Source of the DNA: Pristionchus mayeri
Lineage: Eukaryota > Nematoda > Chromadorea > Rhabditida > Neodiplogasteridae
Assembly: GCA_036245805.1 (NCBI GenBank)
Contig: BTRK01000003.1
Location: 12,688,464 to 12,752,463, forward strand
DNA length: 64,000 bases
Reading direction: 5' to 3'
Part shown: positions 58,148 to 64,000 of the stretch, one piece after another
Position numbering within the stretch: position 1 is the first letter of the stretch
How the letters are laid out: each line of letters begins with the position of its first letter
Program-made: the position numbers and the translations under genes
The notes under the pieces: model-generated
Told to the model about the DNA's origin: nothing
Database searches by the model: none
Seen by the model: only the letters and a program-made list of their open reading frames with translations

Positions 58148-59240
58148 TCAAACAAAGTTGTACTGAGATCAGGATTATAAATCATTTTCACGCATCAGCT
58201 CTTCTTGAAAAGGAGAAATTATGCCGATTTAGTGTGATTTGCGTAAAGTACTACATATGGGCATAATTTTGAACCACTCACGGATAATGACAAACGAAAA
58301 TCATTCTGGAAAGGTAGACGAATTTGTATAATGTGGATGGTTGGTGACGGTCGCGAAAACTTTCGCAAGCCGAATTTTCTTCTCAATAGATATCCAGATC
58401 CAAATAGTGGTGGAATATAGTTCACCCAAAGTGGTCAGTATACAGACAAAGTTTGGGGTAGATTGGGTTCTGTTGAGATAAGTGGCTCCATTCAGAACGA
58501 TGGTATGTAAATGAAACTACTGACATTGACACTTTGTTCATATTCCTACCTCACACACATGTTCAATATTTGATTTATTGTGTCCATCCGAACCATCAAC
58601 CCTTCCCTTACCATTATTTACTTGGGATAATTTTGGAAATAAATAGCTTTTGAATGACAATCTTTAATTCGAAACACCTAAACTTGCATTTTTTGGTAAA
58701 TTGAATTAATGAAAATTCAAATTTCCAACAAGTAGAGTGTTCTTTCTCTCACATGTTTAATGATAAATTAGAGCTCCATGAGTGGTAATTGGAACGCACT
58801 TATGCTAGTCACTGTTGTTGTAATTCTGGATTCAGAAGAGTTGGTCAAGTTGGCTACGAATCAGCGGCTAACCTTACACTCCGTGAAGTATATCTTTGGT
58901 TCCGTTCAACCTAGCACCATATCTGGCATATATTTTGAAAGAGAATTGACGGGGCAAATCACCATGCAGTAGAAGTTTGGTTCATTACTCATCTCTGCGA
59001 ATTACCACCCGATCAAACGAATTAATAAAATCTGCATCAAATTTAAATCATTTCATATTATTATTTTTCGCATAGCCAGCGTGGGCAGTTCAGCTCTACC
59101 CTATGGTTTGAATGTGCATGTACACCCCAAACATATACTAGGAGGTCAGGCATTGGGAATGTTTGAGAAGTTTCCTTCATGGAAATATTGTGAACCTCCG
59201 AAATGCGACAAAACTTTTGTTACAACCTAATATTAGGACA
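58148..59240. other. Gene-poor spacer
   Basis: One 64-codon frame at 58778-58972 starts MSGNWNALMLVTVVVILDSE, weakly like a signal peptide, but nothing supports it beyond its length. AT-rich otherwise. Confidence 0.35.
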
Positions 59241-59408
59241 GAGAGTTGCTTGCCGGTTTGGAGTGCGTTTGCTAGCGTTCCAATGATTTCTTAGCAACGT
59301 TATTGTTCGCCTTTTTTAGTGTCCTCGGACCCGTAGGGATCTAATTTTGCTACTGTAAAATGTCAAGCTTATTGCTCAATCGGTTTCTGAGATATGGACG
59401 TAAAGGTA

Positions 59409-60268
59409 TCAGGGTGTCCGGAAATTTTTAAGAATTTTTTTGTTGTTTAATTTTTTCACGAATGTGAAGCGATAAGTACAGATTCGCGGTAGTAATGCAT
59501 GAAGGTAGTTGAGAAGTAATTTTTACCATGTTGATTGGGCAATACTATTATCATGTGATGATGCAATATGACAAAAAGTCGCTTTTATACCCTCATTTTG
59601 AAAATTGTATATGTCAATGAGATATCATATATCAAATTTCAAACGCATTCCACATACGCATGAATAATTGTACTATTTTTGGAAATGTTGAAATCATGTA
59701 TATCTTTGGAGCAATCACACGTTAATGAAAAAATTTCGATTTCGGTAGTGTTCATTTTCCTAAGAATACGTATTTTACCCTTGTTCACGAGCACGGATGG
59801 GACTCCGATAACCACCCTTTGCTGTTGAGAAGACAACGCAGTGACATGGGTCGTAATGGTATTTGAAATTATCTCTCTGTAGAGAGGAAGAAGAAATCAT
59901 AGATAATGTCCAAAAATTAGCGAATTTCTGTTTCGGGATTGCCTAAAAATTCTCATAAGCGTTTACCGATCGAAATCTCCCCTCGTTAATATTGTGCATA
60001 ATCCCCTTTTAGTCCACAGCGATGGCCATAATTATCCGTCGAAAGTTGGGTGCATGACAGAGAATTTACTGAAATACTTAAACCCGCATTTTAGACCGAA
60101 CTCATCACTAAATTCAATTGTACAACTGGAATACTGATGCACCTCCTGGCTTGTTAGCATTAATCGATTGATCAAAATATTCTTTACAAATTTAGTTGTT
60201 AAATCGGGAAAATCGATAATGCATTAAGTTTTTACATGACCATTCTTAAAAATTTCCGGACACCCTAA
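59409..60268. mobile_element. Non-autonomous mariner-type element, 860 bp
   Basis: Ends TCAGGGTGTCCGGAAATTTT and the complement of AAAATTTCCGGACACCCTAA (one mismatch) between TA at 59407-59408 and 60269-60270. The paralogous unit at 49823-49824 has a single TA and no insert, so insertion and TA duplication are directly shown. No transposase can be read inside. The core GTGTCCGGAAA is shared with the ends of the mariner at 15771, whose transposase family may have mobilised it. Confidence 0.92.
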
Positions 60269-60358
60269 TAGATGTAGCCTACATGCAGCTTGGATTAACC
60301 GGTCGAGTTGGTGTAAAATGAAGTTGACTACATTAATCAGCACCCTCAAAAACCCCTC

Positions 60359-60520
60359 TCAACAAGTTTTCGAAAAATCGATGTGCCAGACCTTGATTTT
60401 TACACAACCGCCGTCATATCATTCGACAATGAGTTTTTCGGACATGTAAGAATGAAATCAATTGAGGGAACAGACTGCACACTCTTCTTTTCAAGAGCTA
60501 GTAATGACAGCTGCAATATA
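60359..60520 (+). CDS. Unrecognised coding fragment, copy 2
   Basis: Same frame as 49930-50073 (IDVPDLDFYTTAVISFDNEF, FGHVRMKSIEGTDCTLFFSR). Beyond 60520 the open frame runs on for about 30 codons, but that part is transposon sequence, so the longer open frame is a chimera. Confidence 0.4.
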
Positions 60521-61657
60521 TCAGGCCTCTCACGAGAGAAACGGGACAATTCGGCGTTTTCAGTTGACATTCAAATTTTCGAAAATCTTGTTTATTATAT
60601 TTCCAGTCATTATTTGACTTGACTAGCGTAAATCTGAAGTTTCAGATTTTTGTCACGTGTTGCAGCTGGAGCAGGATGCTGCAAAGTTCAGACGAAGTGC
60701 GTTGGAAATAGATGTTCCCAGCAACAAAAGTGGTGATTTTTGTTTACGCGTTTCTATGATCAAATGAACGATTTTGATATACTTCATTTTTCATATTTGC
60801 GACCGTTGCAGCAGGTGCATTTCAGACAAGTTTTTAATTTACCACAGATTCCATGATTTTTCCCCTCTCCAAACTTTCACAGTTTGTAGAGCTTGAAATT
60901 CTACACATACCACATTTTTTGCAGATTTTATCTCGGGAGTCCTGATAGTCTCCCAGATCGACGAAAGTCTCGTAATGGGCTGTACGGGTCATGGTCCCTG
61001 AAATCACAATCTCGAAGTCGTGGGTTCGAGTCCCGGCTCGTGAATAATGTTCTTTTGAAATTGATTTGCATAGTTTTAATCAAATATTGTGATATTCCTT
61101 ACCAAGTTACCAAGTTACCAAGTTACCAAAAACACTTTTGCATGCCCCGGGACTCGAACCCACACTTTGAGATTGTGATTTCACGGACCGTGAACCGTGC
61201 AGCCCATTACGAGACATTTGTCTATCTGGGAGACTATCAGGACTCCCGGGATAAAATCTGCAAAAAATTTGGTATATGTAGAATTTCAAGCTCTACAAAC
61301 TGCGAAAGTTTGGAGAGGGGGAAATCGTGGAATCCGTGGTAAATTAAAAACATGTCTGAAATGCACCTGCTGCAACGGTCGCAAATATAAAAAATGAACA
61401 AAGTATATCAAAATCGTTCATTTGATCATAGGAAAACTTGCGTAAACAAAAATCACCATTTTTGTTGCTGGAAACATCTATTTCCAACGCACTTCGTCTA
61501 AAATTTGCAGCAGCCTGCTGCAGCTGCAAGATCGAATTGGTCGGAGAGGAACTAGGATAGGCGTCTACAACCCACCCCCAAACTAAAAACCATTTTTATT
61601 TAAATATTATGTTTTTCATGTCAATTCGTTGTCCCGATTTTCTGGTGAGAAGCCTGA
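60521..61657. mobile_element. Large fold-back transposon with tRNA-like arms
   Basis: Ends TCAGGCCTCTCACGAGAGAA and the complement of TTCTGGTGAGAAGCCTGA, between TA at 60519-60520 and 61658-61659. The empty site is intact in the duplicate unit at 50070. 60659-61060 pairs with 61130-61530 over about 400 bp. Each arm has a Pol III B-box-like GGGTTCGAGTCCCGG. In the 70-bp loop ACCAAGTT is repeated three times. No transposase. Confidence 0.88.
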
Positions 61658-62161
61658 TATGATTCATCGAAATTCGAAACACTCGTTCAGCTGTGAACTC
61701 AGCAAACAATCATGCTCTCATCATTTATCATATATTACTTCGATAAATCCCAAGGGAAATCCAGGAGTGGGAAATCAGCAGAAAACAATGATAGCCGGGA
61801 TGGCCATCCATGGGGGGAGCGAGGCAACGGGCATGCACGTCGAACCTCTCTGAAAAATGAATCTATCTGAAAAAATAATGAATTTTTGATCTACTGAATT
61901 TAATGAGTAACGGCAAAATTAACTCAAAAATCAGACAATGTATTATTGTAGCTCACCAAATCGTCACTAGAATCCCCAAAACTTAATTTTATTTTTTTTT
62001 AGAAATTGAAGCGAGTTATGACTAGTTGGTTGAGTGTCTAGACTATCAGGTAACGAGTGAGATAGCCTTGTTAATACAGGGTAGTCCTCTACCCATTTGA
62101 AACAGATTTCAATCGGGCGCATGTTTGTTGATGATTTTTAATAATGCCATGTGTGATAAAT

Positions 62162-62396
62162 TCAGTTCATATTTATACAATGACATGCCTTTTGAATGAC
62201 GCGCAGCTTGCTGTCCCCGAGTCGCACCTCGAGTCCATTTTCCGGAATGGGGACAGCCTGAAACAAGAAAGATTGATTTTATTATCACCAACGAGTGTCG
62301 ATTACTCAAGATTAAGTTTTTTTCACAAACCTGTGTAGCGAGGCAGATCAGAAGGAGAATGAACATCAGCGGAAGGATAGAGCGAAGGCTGAGCAT
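62162..62396 (-). CDS. Small secreted peptide, copy 2 (53 residues)
   Basis: Exons 62331-62396 (MLSLRSILPLMFILLLICLA, TQ) and 62162-62257 (AVPIPENGLEVRLGDSKLRV, IQKACHCINMN, stop). It differs from copy 1 at five residues, with the same exon sizes, donor and acceptor. An open frame upstream of the ATG (MKANVSK) could extend it slightly. Retention of the frame in both copies, while flanking DNA has gained and lost transposons, supports a real gene. Confidence 0.62.
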
Positions 62397-62510
62397 CTTT
62401 GAAACGTTTGCTTTCATTAAATTGCTTGTTTACGCCAAACGTTTTCCCATTCAAACTCAGAGATGGGCGCATTTCCTCGAAGAATAATCGAAAAAAGAAC
62501 TGGCGAAAAC

Positions 62511-62880
62511 CTTGCTGACATACGACAATAATCTTCCTTCCGCGCGAACTTCGCTAGCCGGTTCCAGAGTACACTGAAAATTCCAGCATCTCGATTGTTC
62601 TACTCACAGCATTAACACTTTCAGTGAGTTGAACAGTTATTTCTGCTTTGTAAGCCATCAATTATTCAATCAAGCAAGCAAGCACGGTGGAGAGAAAACC
62701 TAACCCGAGCTATTGGCATACACTGGCGCAGGGAAAGCGATGAAGAATATCGATTCATTCTTATCGGATAATCTAACGAGTGATACATTTATCGATTGAT
62801 TGTCAGCATTTTGTGCTCCTCCGAATGTAATTGTATGATAAAATCGCATCGCATCCTCCTCCAAGTATTTACTTGAAAAG
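62511..62880 (-). CDS. Unrecognised exons, probably secreted protein, copy 2
   Basis: Open stretches match 51431-51793: YLEEDAMRFYHTITFGGAQN, ADNQSINVSLVRLSDKNESI, FFIAFPAPVYANSSG upstream, and the 63-nt block 62511-62573 reading CTLEPASEVRAEGRLLSYVSK. Only a few codons differ between the copies. Confidence 0.42.
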
Positions 62881-63195
62881 TGGTATCGAAGTGAATGGCT
62901 TCAATATCATGCAGCATATCGAAATCGTAAAAAAACACTAGTATGGGTTTAATTTCGTCGTTTATCTTGGAGTGATTATTCCCCAAAAACATGTTGAAGT
63001 CAAAGTGTACGATGTTCCACTTAATTAAACTCCAGCGTTATGTGCGTGACATGTATCAACTTAGCTATACAAAAATACTACATGACTTTCCTCCTCTATT
63101 CATCGATGAAATGAGCACATCTCTGAGTTTGAACGAAAAAAGTTTGGCGAAAACATCTGACAGCACAATACCATGGAAAATGAGATAACGAGTTT

Positions 63196-63538
63196 CATGT
63201 AGCGTTAGTTCTCAGGGAAAAGGGGATGGAAATGGAAAAAGGGTGTTAGTTCTCAAAGTGCCTTTTCTGGAAAAGGCTCGAGATTTGAATTCCCGCAATT
63301 TCCGTATCTCGGTCCCCAGTCGAGGCTATCGACTTTAAACTCGGGTTATAAGATTTTTTTGGCCAGTTTAACCCTAAAAGTCGCATTTAAAGTCTTTAGC
63401 TCCACTGGGAACCGAGATACGGAAATTGCGGGAATTCAAATATCGAGCCTTTTCCAGGAATAGGCAGGAAAAGGCCGGGTGAGAACTAACACCCTTTTTC
63501 CATTTCCTTCCGCGTTTTCCTGAGAACTAACAGGGCAT
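63196..63538. mobile_element. Hairpin element inserted upstream of repeat-gene copy 4
   Basis: Copies at 53.1 and 57.0 kb read straight through this point (GAGTTT then CAATTCAGC), whereas here about 340 bp intervene. Ends GTTAGTTCTCAGGGAAAA and TTTTCCTGAGAACTAAC are inverted repeats, as are the inner arms AATTCCCGCAATTTCCGTAT and ATACGGAAATTGCGGGAATT. The target duplication could not be fixed. It lies about 140-480 bp before the TATA box. Confidence 0.8.
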
Positions 63539-63676
63539 AATTCAATTCAGCTCGCGCGTGTTCAAAACAGTAATGCATAGCAAATATGAGAGGATCAGAG
63601 AGAAAAAGTGTATCAGCCTCTAATGGTTCTGCCTCATTTCCATTCAGAAAGTACAGTTATATTCTATCAATGTGCG

Positions 63677-63685
63677 TATAAAAAG
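63677..63685 (+). promoter_or_regulatory. TATA box, repeat-protein gene 4 (gene interrupted)
   Basis: The conserved promoter block is complete up to GATCTTGTTAA at 63705, then homology stops. In the other copies GTTAACAAGATTCTTC and the ATG follow within 20 bp. Confidence 0.65.
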
Positions 63686-63705
63686 AGATCGGATGATCTT
63701 GTTAA

Positions 63706-64000
63706 AGAAGGAGTGTCAGCAAAGTTAAATTTTTGACGCTGTCATAACCATGACCTAGACAATCATCCAACGATCATAGCGCGAGCTATGATCATAGGCA
63801 AAGGCCAATCGCATAGCTCAGTGGTAAAGCAGTCGCCGCGTAATCGGAAGGTTGCGGGTTCGAATCCCACCAGTTTTTGAAAAATCTTCTAGATATTTGA
63901 ATTCCCGCACGTCCCTTCCCTTCAAGCCCTCCTTGGCATTCTGCCAACTAATGATAACTCGGTTCAAAATAGAGATGCATGAAATTTTCAGAATCTCTTA
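63706..64000. mobile_element. Element inserted at TTAA, running off the window
   Basis: Homology to the repeat-gene 5' region breaks exactly at TTAA (63702-63705) and is followed by AGAAGGAGTGTCAGC, similar to the AGGAGTG ends of the TTAA MITE at 50487. The second end is beyond position 64000. It contains a tRNA-like segment. Confidence 0.5.
63807..63872 (+). repeat. tRNA-like segment with A and B boxes
   Basis: TAGCTCAGTGG at 63814-63824 and GGTTCGAATCC at 63857-63867 are good Pol III boxes at tRNA-like spacing. The T arm pairs at four of five positions, but I could not form an acceptor stem or a regular anticodon stem, so this is more likely a tRNA-derived head of a mobile element than a working tRNA. 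Confidence 0.5.

Noticed and set aside
60521..60622. C-terminal extension of the 60.38 kb open frame
   Set aside because: It is transposon sequence; the empty-site copy stops at a TGA directly after SCNI.
60893..61342. 149-codon and antisense 60-codon frames near 61 kb
   Set aside because: Both read through the two arms of a palindromic transposon; their mutual similarity comes from the inverted repeat.
63807..63880. Functional tRNA gene
   Set aside because: A and B boxes are present, but no acceptor stem and no regular anticodon stem could be formed.

Overview
This is eukaryotic nuclear DNA, most likely from a free-living nematode. A diplogastrid such as Pristionchus or a relative would fit, but no species call is possible from sequence alone. 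The evidence is short exons with TTTCAG/TTACAG-type acceptors, start codons placed directly after acceptor-like sites (as expected for spliced-leader trans-splicing), a nematode-style serpentine receptor, and very dense short fold-back transposons. No bacterial, viral, rRNA or CRISPR features were seen. Genes were rebuilt by hand from exons with matching splice phase, so exon borders are my own models.

Layout. 0-4.3 kb: a minus-strand gene whose conceptual protein resembles an IL-17-type cystine-knot cytokine. 4.3-21.3 kb: gene-poor, full of GA-rich fold-back repeats, microsatellites, two tRNA-headed SINE copies and a dead mariner (15771-17018). 21.4-24.7 kb: a decayed multi-pass membrane protein gene. 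25.8-32.1 kb: a chemoreceptor-like GPCR, minus strand, whose first intron carries an 8-bp-TSD element that was itself hit by a second mariner. 32.2-37.3 kb: repeats plus a duplicated exon of unknown function. 37.7-41.7 kb: two tandem gamma-glutamylamine cyclotransferase genes, the best supported genes here. 42.7-43.9 kb: the intact-looking paralogue of the 21-24 kb membrane protein. 44.9-47.0 kb: a degraded trypsin-like protease, plus strand.

47.8-64.0 kb is a locally duplicated accessory cluster. Plus-strand genes for secreted proteins built of decapeptide repeats (48.1, 53.3, 57.2 kb and a broken fourth near 63.7 kb) alternate with minus-strand sequences for small secreted peptides (51.1, 62.4 kb; a remnant at 56.5 kb). 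Each repeat gene has the same TATA box about 56 bp before its ATG. Because the units are duplicates, several transposon insertions can be read against their own empty sites inside the window: TA for a mariner MITE and a fold-back element, TTAA for another family.

The most novel-looking content is this cluster: two unrecognised families of small secreted proteins, divergently arranged, expanding by segmental duplication and repeat-number change, and repeatedly hit by transposons.
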